Assembly (NCBI GenBank): GCA_037903475.1
Contig: JBAJFG010000362.1
Location: 744,001-808,000 of the forward strand
Direction of reading: 5' to 3'
Origin: Ancylostoma caninum
Lineage: Eukaryota; Nematoda; Chromadorea; Rhabditida; Ancylostomatidae
DNA: 64,000 nucleotides
In this document: positions 1 through 12,110 of the stretch, one piece after another
Layout of the letters: every line of letters begins with the position of its first letter
Numbering within the stretch: position 1 is the first letter of the stretch
Translations under genes and position numbers: made by a program
Notes under the pieces: generated by a model
Database searches by the model: none
What the model saw: only the letters and a program-made list of their open reading frames with translations
What the model was told of the DNA's origin: nothing

Positions 1-880
1 GTCGATCAAACCTGAAAATCTGCAGCAGAAAGGTTCTGGATGAGGTCGTCTGTGGATTCTCTGCTGCCGAGTTTCTGCATCGCTTAGGATTGGCCGTCTT
101 TCAGCCAGTTGGCCTGTATAGGATTGAAACTCCTTCACATTTTTGAGATATCCATTGTAATGTTTCGAAGCACTTTCGAGATCAGGAACCGTCCATTTGA
201 GCAAATAGATCGTCTTTCAACGGTATTGCATGCAGAGAATCCCCAGAAGGACCACCCCACGCGGCCGCCGTGATTGGCCAGGAGTGAGGTTGGGTATTAG
301 ATGTCCGTAAACGAACGTACGTATGTGCTTGCGACTTTTCCAGTAGCGTCTTTTCTTTTCCTTCGCTAGTCTTCCGCAAAATGTTCCACACCATCTGAAG
401 ACGTTTGTCTTCCTCTAGGACAATTTTGCTATGATTTTTGGTCACAATCATCGATCTACTACTCGTCAATTCCTAGACCCGAGAAGAAAAATTCAAAGCA
501 AAGAGAAAAACACCACTTCCTTCATGAAATCATTGGAGAACGAGGCGCTCCATGCAGTTTAGGGATAATGTAGGTAGAATACATATAAGAACAAAAAAAA
601 AACAATTTCAGCTAAGCTCTTGTCGGACCGCTCGGACAAATTTAGCAGCGCGGCGACCGACCCTATCATGGGTGGAGATAGCTTGACTCCTGCTTTTGGG
701 CTCTTTGTGCTAAATAGCCTCGCATTAACGGTATATCTGGGATTTGTGAAACTGAATTAGTTCTTCTGGCTCGGGGGGTGTGAATGACAAGTGCAGAGAT
801 CTGCCAAGATAACTACGGAAGATGAGATGTACGCATTTTTATGTTGCTATCCTCCTACATAAATCAGTCAAAAATGGCAA
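1..880. other. unassigned stretch with one exon-like minus-strand ORF
   Basis: No recognisable gene. On the minus strand, 182-469 is open for 95 residues. Its first half (about 320-469) is Lys/Glu-rich and is preceded by a possible AG acceptor near 475, so it could be an isolated exon or a transposon remnant. I see no family motif. The rest is AT-rich intergenic sequence. Confidence 0.3.
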
Positions 881-1255
881 ATATTTCCGCACACACATTT
901 GAATAATCTGCTTGAAGACCCTTTCCCACTCATAGATTTTGAGATTTTCAAACGAAAAGAATCTCCAGGTACTGCTGATCAACGTTGTATACGTGATTTG
1001 TCGCAAAATTGCAGAAAAAAGCCGGTTTTCAGTCCCATTTCTTCCAAAGCTGGGGGCGGGGCAATTCACTGCAAGGAGCACATCTGGAAAGATTCGTACT
1101 CTTTGTAAGAGTTCCTCATCTGCTCCCTAATGGAGTGGAAACTGCGCTCCTTGCCTGATGAGCAAAGAGTACATGATGCGAAAACCTTGGATCCGCCCAC
1201 AAGATCCGCAAAAGTTGGTGGCTTCTCGGCAGCATAGCACGGAATCACGCAGACC
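880..1255. repeat. dispersed repeat copy (related to 18290-18500, 23320-23500 and 52620-52990)
   Basis: The segment shares ordered blocks with three other places in the window: 'gagattttcaaa', 'gagagttcctca'-like and 'gatgcgaaa...gcccacaag' motifs recur with similar spacing. The short ORFs here are out-of-frame readings of the repeat. The element class is not identifiable by eye. Confidence 0.4.
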
Positions 1256-3259
1256 ATTCTGACTAGCAGCTACTGTAGATTTTCCTCATGCGAAAGTCTC
1301 GAAAACGATTCTGAGGTGGGAAAGTGCCTTCAGGAGCTTTCTACTGGTTGTTACAATAATCAAGTCTTGAGGTAGACGGTCACTCTTTTCACATACAGTG
1401 TAAATGCTTCGTAAAAGTACCCGAATGTATCTAGTGAACTAATATAGATGCCTCTGAAATGAATAGTTATAGATTCTGCTAGAAAGCATGTCTTTTATGT
1501 GAACGCTGACGATGATTGAAAGGCGAGTTTCGTGAGCTTTCCACAACCACAACCGTGAGCATGACTCACTTCCTTGTACTCGCTCCTTTGGCTCGTTATC
1601 GAACTTGAATTCAACCACATTTCAAAACCAAACAGCATGAGAAACCAATGGAATAACATCGGTTGCGTCTCGTGGAAAGCAGATAAGAGGCTTTGCTTCA
1701 CTAATTCTCATGAAAAATTGAAAGCCCTTATAAACCCCATCAGGGAGAGGAGATGATTCCGCGCGAAAGTAAAAAAGGCATGCTGGATCGCTGCTTTCAC
1801 GTATTTTGGGTATTTTGCTAAGCCTTTATAGAAGTTAGGATAACTAATTTTCATGGAAGACCTCAAACAATTTGAAGAATTCAAGGGAAGAATTGCCAGT
1901 TGGTCTAACACGGAGTGCATGCCCATGGTACTGCTTTACAAGTGATAAATAAGAGATTATGAGCTCCACTAAGAATAAATTATAATTGTTAGCTTTATTC
2001 AATTGTTCATTGATGAGATAGTGCTGAGCTTTGTAAAACTCTTGGAAAAAGAACTGGTGGAAAACTAACCAAGAAGATGCTTAAAAGATCGACAGGAGGA
2101 ACACACATAAAAGTGTCAGTGAGCGGCTGGCGCGACTGAATTCCATTGACCAAGTGGATGCTAGGGAGGGAGGTAGACAGAATCCTCTAGGAACTTCGTA
2201 ATGTGTTCCTGTGTAAAGTGTAAACAACAGCACTGATCAATTTATCGGAATTGACAATTGATTTGGAGTCACTGACAATCCGCCGTTGTTACATGCCACA
2301 TTCTCTTTGAGGGTTCTTTTCTCTTCCCAGATGCTGAGAGAAACACATGCTAGCCAGATTGCCTGGGAGAGGAAGCAACCCCATGTCGAAGATGCAACCG
2401 ATTTTTGCACAATATTTCTGCAGTAAGGCGAGGATCTAGCATTCAATGAGTAAGCAATAAAAATTTAAAATTTACACTTGTTATGAACGGAGAACCTCAA
2501 CCGAACGATGCGGAATATTTGGTGCAATGTATGGCATGCTGAATTGCCGTCTCTCCAACGACATTGATTTTGATGCTTATCAATTAATGGTTTTGGGAGA
2601 AGACAAAGACATAGGCTAGTGGTCTCACGTGTAAAATGGTTGGAGTTTGGTTTAATTCTTCATATTTTTTTCCAATTTTACACCACCTCAGTGGACCTAA
2701 AATTGTACGAATACAATTGATTTTGTCCATTTCTATTTTTTCTGTACACGTTTATTTTATTTGTTTCCCTTCTGTCTTACGATCTTCGATATAAGTAATT
2801 GCATAACTTTCCACTAATATTCTCTAATATTCTTTATAATTTTTCTTCTGGGACAGGTCAGTTTATTTTTATTTTCTCTTTAGATAAGTTTCGGCCATCC
2901 TTACCTTACTGATGAGTGCAAAGGATGGCCTAAACTTTGTGTTTGATTTCCGTATAAGGTAGTGCACGAAACGGAAATCAGACATAATAGTTTACTTTGT
3001 TTATTTATTTATTATTATTATTTTGTCTGTATGTTCAATTCATAAGGCACCAGAACACAACTATCAAAGATACCATCGAAATATGTGTCAAAGGATCGAC
3101 GTGGTCTTTTGCAAACTTTTTGAAGAAGTTCAGTTTGCAACGTTAGACTGAGAAAGAACCACTAATATTTCATGAATTTCTAAGGACCAACAAGAGATCG
3201 AAAAGAGGAATGCAAAGATATCGTTTGTAGAACAAGCTGCTTGTAAAGGATAAACAACA
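1256..3259. other. no gene seen
   Basis: AT-rich sequence with short ORFs only, none with splice signals or a family motif. A low-complexity TTTATTTATTATTATTATTTT run lies near 3000-3022. Confidence 0.5.
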
Positions 3260-3628
3260 TCACATGGTATGACGGCGTGCAGCGAGCTTTTGTGCAATTG
3301 AGAGAAATTTATTTCCAGTTTTATCGATTAATATTGGGCTTCGTTTCTGCTTAGAAAACAGAAATGGCATAATATGGCATAACAAATGTAAAAATCTTAT
3401 GCACATTACGGAAGGTGGCTCAACCATGTCCCCTAAGATCGGGTTCCTTTTAGCTATGAGATTAGAACCTTTTCCGGGAGCAATAATTGCCTCATGTGAT
3501 ATTGCTAGTGGATTTTTGATGTTCAACAATCGGAACGGATGCTCTCCGACTTCGACTATGCTTGTGGAAAGATCGGTCTCCAGTAGAATCTGACGACGAC
3601 GTCTATGAAAAACGGATGGGTCTAACAT
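3260..3628 (-). other. unidentified 122-aa open frame, possible transposon remnant
   Basis: A single minus-strand ORF of 122 codons. After a CAG at about 3592-3594 (a possible splice acceptor), the frame reads ILLETDLSTSIVEVGEHPF and has a protein-like composition, including a run of basic residues at the end. I do not recognise a family. It lies next to a decayed plus-strand retrotransposon fragment, so it may be part of mobile DNA or a chance frame. No start or partner exon could be assigned. Confidence 0.25.
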
Positions 3629-3639
3629 GTCCCACCCTC

Positions 3640-4140
3640 ACGCAACGGAAATACCATATCTAAATGCCCCAGCTACGTATGTCTAGGTCGGGAAGCTGAT
3701 AGGTGAATGATTCCACCCTAGAACCGGGAAGGAGGAAGCGAGCGGCAAGGTTATTAGGAAAGTAGTGAGAAATAACGAAGAACAGTAGGATCCGTGCCTA
3801 CCTCCCCAACATCACGATTCTCTCAGTGTTCACTTCCGAAACTATGTTACGTAAGTAGGGTGAGGATGCTCTCAACGTCATCAAACGCTCTATCAACAGG
3901 ATGCTAGGAGTCACGTGATGCGCCTTGAATTATCTCGTCAACCGTTGGACAAGAGCCGTCAGCAACTGGACTCTATGTGAAGCGCACTACTGCAAGGCCT
4001 TTGAACTGATGGTATGATTTCTTCACGAAGTCTCTTCTGGTGAAAGATACAATGCCCTCAATACTGCTGTTCTGCTACTAATGCTCTGTCTAAGAAACGT
4101 TTCACCACCAAAATCTCTGTGAAATCGTCAATATACCCGA
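3640..4140 (+). pseudogene. decayed non-LTR retrotransposon, C-terminal reverse-transcriptase region
   Basis: Conceptual translation with stops and frame changes shows 'CLGREADR' near 3684, the position of the YLGR motif in RTE/Jockey-like reverse transcriptases. Further along it shows INRMLGVT near 3892 and VNRWTRAVSNW near 3940. These match the order YLGR ... RRMLG ... RWTRAV seen downstream of the reverse-transcriptase core in RTE/CR1-like elements. Several in-frame stops make it non-functional. Its exact extent is uncertain. Confidence 0.55.
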
Positions 4141-4349
4141 GTCTTTTTTTTGTTCACCGTTCCCGCCATTTTTGAACACGACTTTCAAAAATCGGCAACT
4201 TTTGGATGAACACGCATGAATTCAGTCTTTTTTTAGGGGGCTCCTCAACTCCAGACTTCCAAAATCGATCTCTTTTTATTTCGTAGCAATCACCATCATT
4301 TGCACAGCGACAAGATGCATGCACAAATTTCATCTACATAAATTATTAG

Positions 4350-7300
4350 TTAGAGTTCTTCTACACTGGCAACGTCTTTGATCTTCGAAACAGTGTACCG
4401 TTCGCAGTTCGCCCAAGGCCTTACAAAGTGTGCAACCTTGTACAGCTAAAATACAATAGTTCAAGAACATCAAGAATTTAGACATGGAAGAAATGGGCAA
4501 CGCACAGCTCTGCTTCCATCTGGGATAGGCTGACATTTGGCTGTAGCAAGTTTAGGTAGTTCAACATCCTGAAAAGTTATTGTATTACTATCACTACAAT
4601 GATCTTCACCATTCTGAGCCAAATTTTCACTTCGCCAAGGTCCATGTACAGTGTTGAACTTGGCAGCATTCATTTTTTTTCAGTGAAGTACCACTATTTG
4701 GCGTAGCTCTAATATGTACCTCCCGAATTCTCAGCTGTAAAAAAAAACTTTCGTGACGAAGCAAAAAAATGTGCTCTGTTACGAACATGCACAACTTTTT
4801 TTGGGAGAAAATGTAGGAGAAATTGGGAATGATTAACGGAGAAGCTAAACCTGGTTTTACGCAGAAACAGAAACCTAACGCTGCAAATATATTCCACAAA
4901 GAATATGTATAGGACACCGCTATCGCTCAGGTGACACCGCGATAAATATAAACTCATCGATTTTGATAATGGGCTTTTTACGATGACGGTAACGACTCTA
5001 GCTGTATTTATAGTGCGTCGGAGCCCTATCGGATAACAAAGGACATTTATCGTTCCTCTTCGGAATCCGACGATGACGTCTGTTTTTATAGCATCGGAAC
5101 GATATGCCTCCGAGTCGGAGTACGACGTCGCATTGGAGCCACTAATGCGATCCGACGCGCACTCCGATGCATCAATCGATAGGATCTCGTGGGGCAGATT
5201 TTCTCTGCTGTTTTCGCCCAGTTTCATTATTTTCTTTGGTTTTTTTCTTTCTTCATGAGAGAAAAATTGTACAGGTGACTTGCCAAGTTTTGGAATTATT
5301 GTGTTCATTAGTAATTTTGCATGAAACAAATTCCAAAAGAAGGCAGTGCAATACACAGGGTGTGCTCATAAATAGCTTTGCATAGAACAAATTCCAAAAG
5401 AGATATAATCACGTAATTTATAATGAGACAAATATTAACTTAATCTCTCCCGCGTGGAGGCGAAAGGAAAACTTGGAAGAAGCGTCAGACAATGATAAAA
5501 ACCGCCTGATTTGCAATGAAAACATGCAAAATCCATGGATGGATACATCTGATGCGAAATCGTGTGATTGCTGATCATAAACTATGCCACGACGTGCGAC
5601 TTCGAATTCGTATCCAACCGTCGCAGCCCACATCCGATGCGAATTCCGACTTGTTATAGATACAACTTCTGAACTTTCTGCCCGCTGTGGATCCGCGGTG
5701 CGCCAGAGGTAGGTGGAAGCGTTTGTACACCACCGGATTCGAACCTACGTGCCTTCTCGAACCCATGTTTTCAGGTCTCGTCATCGTGCGTGGAGGTTTT
5801 GTTGGCATTGATGATCCAATCAGCTCCACTGCGGATTCACCGCGCGCATGTGCGTATCCACAGTGTGAAATGTGCGGGTCCACCGCGGAAAGCAATGTCA
5901 TTGCGGTTGCCCCCAGGGCACAGCACGTGATGGTCAATTATAACAATTATCCCTCCAAGACGGCATCCTTCGTTTTTGGGAAACCTTCTTCGTCTTTGGA
6001 AAAAACTGTCATTAATGGTCAAAAAGTGGGTTTTGACCATTATTTGACCACTTTCGATGGTTTTTTTAAAACGAAGATGGTTTCTCAAAAAACGAAGGAT
6101 GCCACTTTGGGGTAAAATTGGCACTCGCTAGGCGCACAACTTGGAGTTGACAGAACATCAACACGCTCCTTCGAACCAGAGAAATTTCCTGAAAGATTTC
6201 CGGGGTTGGGATAAAGACGTGATGCAATCAAAATTTTCTGGTTCTGACAGGTCCCTTAACAAGTTCGAGCGAGATCTAGCGGGTTCTTAACAGTTTCGAG
6301 TTATGATTAGTTTTTCGAGGAATTCAGCTCAGATTTGAGATAAATTGCACTGAACCAGTTGCAACTGAGATGAGTCTTTCACGAACTGTACGCATTCCTA
6401 GCAGAAATTTCATTCTTAGACTTCAGTAGGAGCTATTGATATCACTCTTCTATGTAGTACTTAACTTTTTCTTGGAAGAGCCCTAATGTATAGGTACCTA
6501 GTAACCCATTTCTGAGTCTTACTGGACTTATTAGTCCCCGACCCCTGGTGACCACAGCGTGCTGTGCCCTGGTTGCACCGCGGGCATGTTCGGATTCATC
6601 ACAGGCAACCACGGATCGACCTCTTATAGCGGATCCACCGTGAGCAGAAAGTTCAGAGGAATCCCAAAATCGATACCAGTATTCCACCAAAATGTGGAGC
6701 TGAACTTATTCGACGAAGAAATGCATATCTCCACTCTGAATGATTCTTCATGTGTTTCTTTTTTATCTATACCATAACTCTTTCAAATATATAGAGCATC
6801 ATTCAGGGTGGTATTATGCATTTCTTCGTCGGATAAATTTAGATCCCCATTTTAGTGGGAAAATCAAATATCTTTTTCATATTCACCTCGTACACAAGAT
6901 ATCAATCACTCTTTGGTGGAGACTATGGTTCTTACCTAAGGGATTCGATCTCAAAACGCTCTTCCGTCTCGGCTACTTAACTCTAGAATTCTGGCCAGAT
7001 AGGTCTTTTCATTATTTTTTCTCAACATTTACATGAAGACTTACCCCTTTCATACACCCAGACTGGCCGAAAACAACTTCAAAGGTACGCTTTATCCCGG
7101 CCACCACTTGACTGTCGGCCTTAACAACCTGGAAGACGAAAACATCTATCAAAAATCACAAGCAATCCATGCAAAACCAATGGTTTTATTTCTGCCAAAT
7201 ATTTTGTACATGGGAATCGACCCTGTAATGTGTTTTATCATGGCCTGTAGTAAAGTGTCATGGCGGTGAGATCAACTGCCTGCAAAACTCGATGCCAGAT

Positions 7301-10300
7301 TTGATGTGTTGATTTGCGTGCGTTCACCTCCAAACATTGTGGGATGAGGAGGTCACCACCATTCTGAGCAGTATTGGGAGCACACATACATACTTATGGG
7401 GGGGGGAGGTTGATCTACTCGGAGTTTTTCGCTCGGCGTCTCTTCGCAACTCACACTTCTTGGGCGCAAAAACATGGCGATTATCATGCTCTAGCACGAT
7501 GAGATCAACGCCGCACACGTGCGTGCTCTCAGCACCGCTACGGATGGTGACAGCCTCTCTATAGCCGGTGTTTGGGAATGGACGCGCATACAATCAACGC
7601 CTCAGTAACGTCGAGTTTCGCTGCCGGTTGAGCTCACTGCCATAACAATTTACTACGCGGCCCATCATTCACCATTATTAGCACCTTTATTATCGTTAGA
7701 AAACAAGGTTTTGAATCAGGTTTGTAATGCCTTTGTAACTATGCTTACTGAAAAATACTTTGTTCCGACAGGTCACCATCACTGCAGCTATGTGTGACGG
7801 GGACTCATACATTGTGTCGGTTGATGGAAGTTTTAATGGGGAAGGAAAAACGCAATCTTGTTACCGAAAGGAGTCTTTTTGACATTCTGTGAGAGCTGCG
7901 ATGCTGCCAAACGCTTCAATTTTGCAGTAAAGTCCAACACTTTATATTCAATCCATGTTGGAATACGCAGAGTTTCTTGAACTTGAGTTACACTCAATAG
8001 AGCCGTGCTTTGTCAACTAAAACACGAGCGTGGAGAGCAGTGTTGCCAATGTCTGCCACCAGCAACCTTTCTCGAATCGCCCACCCACTTCCTTCTACGT
8101 CCGGCTAAAGTCCCCATTTCCAGCAAGTTTACCAGTGCAGACATATCACGTCACCAAACTCTTCACGTGTTATCTGCGACACCTCTGCACGCAATGTATT
8201 TATTCGAGAACCATTTGTTGTGCTTCTTCGGTAATTTATCTCAAAACACCCATAAATGAACGTTGAACACCTTGCGTAATTGCCACCTGCCTTTTGAACG
8301 CCCTTTTAAGTTGTTTGTGCATTGACTTAAACACAGCATGGTTCCGAAGAGAAAATGGAGCTAGGGAGAGGGAGCCATCTAACGGTGGTCGATTGCTTGG
8401 CCGGCAGTACATCTTCTAACTTGCTAGTGAACCGCAAAGGCAGATCGCCTCTTGATGGGGATTTCATAGCCTAGGGTCACTAAAGTGGCAGACCCATCCG
8501 CCACTGACGGCTACCTTCTTCTTCTTCTTCTTTAGCGTTTGTCCCTTTCGTTGGCGGAGTCCGCTTTCCTGATCTTCTGACGCCATTTAGCTCTATCGTG
8601 CGCCTGGTCTGGATGGGCGCCCACATGCTTCAGATCCGCATGCAATGTGTCCAGCCACCGTTGCTTCGGCCCTCCTCTTGGTCGTTTTCCTGGTACCTCA
8701 AGATCAAGACCTACTTTGCAGACGGTGTCTTTGTTGGCGCGCAGTACGTGGCCGTACCATCTAAGGCGGGTTTCGCGGAGCTTGTCAGCAATCGTGGCGA
8801 TGCCGAACCGCTCTCGGATCTTTTCATTGCGTATGCGGTCCACACACGTGATGACGGCTACCTATAAACGAATTTGTAATCAAATCAAGGTCATGAAGAG
8901 TTTCGGAGAATCGAGGGTAGGGCTGTGTAATCGTTTCTAGTCGAATAATGGAATAATGACGGATTCGCCAGCACGTACAGGGAACTCGAAACGGCCGTGT
9001 GCAAGGAGCGGGACCGCAGCGCGGCGTGGCACTTGGATTGTCTGCTGCTCGCAGTATTTTACTGAATTTAAGTATTAGCAATGGTTTTCATTAGAGTTGA
9101 ATAGCTGGGGGAATAAAACAACTGAGTGAGGCACGAAATGTATACTATTTCCTTAATAGAAAGAGGTTTTCTCTTGTTTGTGTTGCTAAAACCAATGTGG
9201 ACATATATCCTAGAAGGTGAAATGCGCTGCTACGGTTGTACGGCAGCATCTAGATCAGACCACACATTGTATATGTACAGTCAAAAATTTCGCCTTTCAT
9301 TGACCAACAAAAGGTGAATATGCGTATTCAGTAGTTTTATACCTCAATGCAAGTTAGCTAAACCACTGTGTTATACTCTTCTACGTAAAAAGAGAGCCGG
9401 CCTTGGAACTTACCTTGATGGGGACCATGAGATATTTCAGATCACTGTCCTGATTTAAAGTTATCGCTGCTTTCCACGCCTTCTTCTGAAACAGACAAGT
9501 AAGAGTTCCAACAGTGGAAATTCGTTGGATGAAAAGTATGGACCATATGAGTATGGAGTATGGAGTCATATGAGTATGGAGTGCACAGATAACAACTTAT
9601 CCTTGCCTCTAAGGGGCAGGCCATCCGTTTAAAGGCCGCACCCACGGAAATATTCGCTTCTTAGATATTGATCCAATAGCGATCCAATCGATTGTGTGGT
9701 CAATTTTGCAATAAGAACATCAATTGAAACTTTTTCCCATCAAGAGTAATAACAGGTAACATCTGGATCAGCAGGATCAGTAGGCGGTCAGTTTCACGAG
9801 ATTTCATGCTAGCAATGATCCTCAAGATCTTCATTGGAACGTGCAAAATAGCAACTATCAGCTGATTGGGTACTGGTCTCAAGTGAAAATCTCGTGTCTT
9901 TTCTTTCTTTACCTTTTCTTCACTAATTTCGACCAGTATTACATTATCATGCTCTGATTCCTCCAATTTGCTTCTTTCCCACCAATGATTGATTTAAATA
10001 GTTCCTTTTTCACCAAGAACACCAATTTCTCAAACATTTCAAGATTGCGTTATTTATAGTGGTTTTTCAAACTCCACCAGGAAATATTGTTTTCTCTCTT
10101 GATTTCATTTTCTTTCTGTTCTGCTTATTTTTTGCCCAGAAAGCTTCCTAACTAGTTAAATATTCAATTGCATCAAGAAGATAGATGGTAGTGATGGCAC
10201 CATTATCGACTTGTTTGCTCCAGTCCACTAGTGCAACTCGACCACCCTGTTCTAGTATAGCGAAAGGAAGAATCCAAAAACTGACTTTCCATGAGTTTTG

Positions 10301-10671
10301 ATGAAACTGAACGCTTCATCTATACTCCTCTTAGTCAAAGACCTAATATTACACTAAAATCTCCATGACTAAATTTTCCGTGGGCGCCTTTAAGTTATGA
10401 TCAAGCAGTGGCAAACTAGTTTTAAAAATGAAGTCAATGGAACTCACTGAATGACATGTCATTGATCACTACAAAATGGGAATTCACTGACCATGTACTC
10501 AGGGTCATTGGGATCCTCCTTCATAACTGCTTCAGGCATTACCTCCCCATGAACAGCAATTATGTACTCGAGATCATTAGGAGCCTCCGTCATACCTCCT
10601 CGAAACAAGGAGTGTCCATGAACAACTATATTAAAGATAAGAACTGCGACGACGACGGAAAAGCCTGCCAT
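4350..10671 (-). CDS. secreted cystatin A, 164 aa, with duplicated N-terminal segment
   Basis: A predicted secreted inhibitor of papain-like cysteine proteases (cystatin family I25). The exons, all joined in phase 0, are 10492-10671, 9414-9485, 7045-7128, 4506-4568 and 4350-4445. The start is the ATG at 10669-10671. Residues 1-19 form a signal peptide ending VVHG. Residues 17-39 and 40-60 are an imperfect in-frame duplication (69-bp period) of the exon-1 mature N terminus. In copy 2 the glycine pair is Glu47-Ala48. QVVAG is at 91-95 and PW at 143-144. Cys109 and Cys124 probably pair, and Cys147 is an extra cysteine absent from B and C. Asp75 replaces the Asn found in B and C at the legumain-site position. 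Introns 1-3 are 1.0-2.5 kb and full of mobile DNA. An AATAAA (minus strand) lies at 4275-4280. The family call is firm; the altered function is inference. Confidence 0.85.
4709..5356 (-). other. longest open frame in the window (215 aa), inside cystatin A intron 3
   Basis: Open for 215 codons on the minus strand, in the intron between cystatin exons 3 and 4. The central part (about 4917-5220) is Ser/Asp/Arg-rich and comes from a CpG-rich stretch with repeated TCCGA/TCGGA words. The ends are Phe/Leu-rich. No domain was recognised, and other frames are open here too. It is probably a chance frame in repeat DNA, but the length is unusual for such AT-rich sequence. Confidence 0.15.
5668..6657. 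mobile_element. inverted-repeat DNA element with GC-rich internal units, 0.99 kb
   Basis: The ends are inverted repeats of about 30 bp: left 5668-5698 begins TCTGAACTTTCTGCCCGC, and right 6629-6657 is its near-complement ending GAGCAGAAAGTTCAGA. Near the left end (about 5830-5890) and the right end are decayed GC-rich units resembling the tandem units of the compact relative at 52043-52259. The middle is unrelated AT-rich sequence. It lies in intron 3 of cystatin A. No transposase frame was seen, so it is probably non-autonomous. Confidence 0.65.
8518..8843 (-). pseudogene. RTE-like non-LTR retrotransposon 3' end (ORF2 C terminus) with CTT tail
   Basis: The minus-strand frame 8532-8843 is uninterrupted for 103 aa and ends in a stop. 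It contains RIRNEKIRERF, LRWYGHVLRA, VPGKRPRGGPKQRWLDTL and a basic C terminus ending ERDKR. This is the characteristic tail after the reverse-transcriptase domain in RTE-type elements of strongylid nematodes. Immediately after the stop (plus 8518-8533) is a (CTT)n run, consistent with the short-repeat tail of such elements. It is 5'-truncated and lies in intron 2 of cystatin A. Confidence 0.8.
10555..10623 (-). repeat. first copy of in-frame 69-bp duplication in cystatin A exon 1
   Basis: This codes for residues 17-39 (VHGHSLFRGG...). The second copy, 10492-10554, codes for residues 40-60 (VHGEVMPEAV...) up to the splice donor. Each copy contains VHG, a central hydrophobic/Gly or Pro stretch, and PND-x-EY. 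In cystatins B and C the corresponding segment occurs once. Confidence 0.8.
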
Positions 10672-10699
10672 TTTTGTGGAAAACTCCACCGAGTATTGG

Positions 10700-11340
10700 A
10701 TCAGGATAGGATTTCAATGGATCGCTGACACTGCAATGTCAAATATTAATGAACTATCACAAAGACCTCAAATATTCACTTGGATGGAGGTATATACATC
10801 GTGCATGAAAAGAAGTGACCGCTTGAAATGACTCGTGAAAACCTCAGTAGCTGCCGTTGATTTGACCAGTTTTTTTACAACATACAGAAAACTATGTAAC
10901 AAACAATAAGAGATTATGTCGGTTTTATTATATCTCCATTCTTGAAAACGCCTCCACGGAAACCGCGGAGGAAGAGGCAAGTGATGCATCTCAGATATCT
11001 CCATCGATTTCATTCCTTTGTTTGTAATATAACACATCCGCAATCTATACTCTAATGAAGTGTAGCCCATGTCCTCCTAAACTAATAGTTGATCCGGTGG
11101 ACGATATGCTTTCTCAGAATAATCGTTTGGTTGTCATCGGGTGATTCTGGCAATAGATCCGACGAAACTGATAGGAAATTCTATTACACCTTTAACAAGA
11201 GCAGAAAGAAAACGGAAGCATCACACAAACAAAAGCAGCTAGTATTGGGTTGGTGAAAAATTCTGCCACACTCACAATAAATTCTTTGGAAATAGATTTC
11301 TTCATTAGAGCAGAATCGCAGTTGATGATATATTTAACCA
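10700..11340. other. upstream flank of cystatin A, no feature recognised
   Basis: AT-rich sequence. The block immediately upstream of the start is only weakly related to the upstream blocks of cystatins B and C. No splice acceptor matching TTTCAG lies directly before the ATG (it reads TTTTCCAC). Confidence 0.3.
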
Positions 11341-12110
11341 TTATCGTGTAGTGCCTTCGACCATCTTCTGGGCAGCTTCCCTATCCTTTTCTGCCAGAAC
11401 TCCGGATGCTGTGGATCGAAATTTTTGGCTCCTCCCTTTCCAGTCTCTAATGACTGCTAAGTCTAATTTCCCACAGATGGTTGTCCACGGCCAGGAAAAG
11501 ATGACAGTTCGACAGGGCCAGGTCTGACGATAACGGAAGGTGTTTCCTGCTGAGCTCCTAAGTCCTCCCACGACCTGCGTATGCAATGTGCACGTGAGCA
11601 CTATCTTGTAGAAGATAAACTTTTTCTAGTTTTGAGCATTTCACGGATGGCGCTTGCCAGCTTTTGGAGTTTGAGTAGCACAGGTATCGCTCATCACTGT
11701 GATGCCACCGCATAGGAACTCATCACGAAGCATTCCTTGTTGCTCCACCAACAGCATAGGAAACCCTTCTTTTCGTGCAGGACTGTTTTTGACTGTTTTG
11801 GGAGTGATTTCAGGCAAGGAGTCCATTGGCGCTGCTGTGCGTTGATCCAAGTCAGTCTTTGACCCCACCTGTAACATCCTTTCGAAAGTCTTTCCCATTT
11901 GCACGAAAATGCTGCGACTCCTCAGTACTCATCCGACATGGCAAAGTCAGGTTAGCACATCTAACGGGGTATTCATTTCCACACAACTTTGCTATAACTG
12001 AGACTGTGAAGATGCTTGATGACGATTGTATAGTTGCACTAGAACGTCTTTGCCAACTTGCAGGTATCGACATCCGGCCTCTTCTCCAGGGAGTCCTCCT
12101 AATCATCGTT
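11341..12110 (-). pseudogene. decayed mariner transposase
   Basis: Minus-strand translation across frame changes shows LLQDSAHVHIA (about 11560-11600), matching mariner LLHDNARPHVA. It then shows SSDLALSNCHLF and DNHLWEIR (about 11450-11515), matching YSPDLAPSDYHLF...L. Upstream are remnants around 11640-11900 in the region before the second catalytic Asp. Internal stops and frameshifts are present, and the last catalytic Asp is Asn in LSNCHLF. It is clearly dead. Hookworms carry a known mariner family, but I cannot assign this copy to it. Confidence 0.65.

Noticed and set aside
4600..4680. extra cystatin exon with a PW dipeptide upstream of exon 4 (minus strand)
   Set aside because: Only the Pro-Trp pair resembles exon 5. 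Direct joining of exon 3 to 4506-4568 gives a complete cystatin with conserved exon lengths.
5725..5765. tRNA-like B box on the minus strand (GGTTCGAATCC)
   Set aside because: No matching A box or cloverleaf; it lies inside the inverted-repeat element at 5668-6657.
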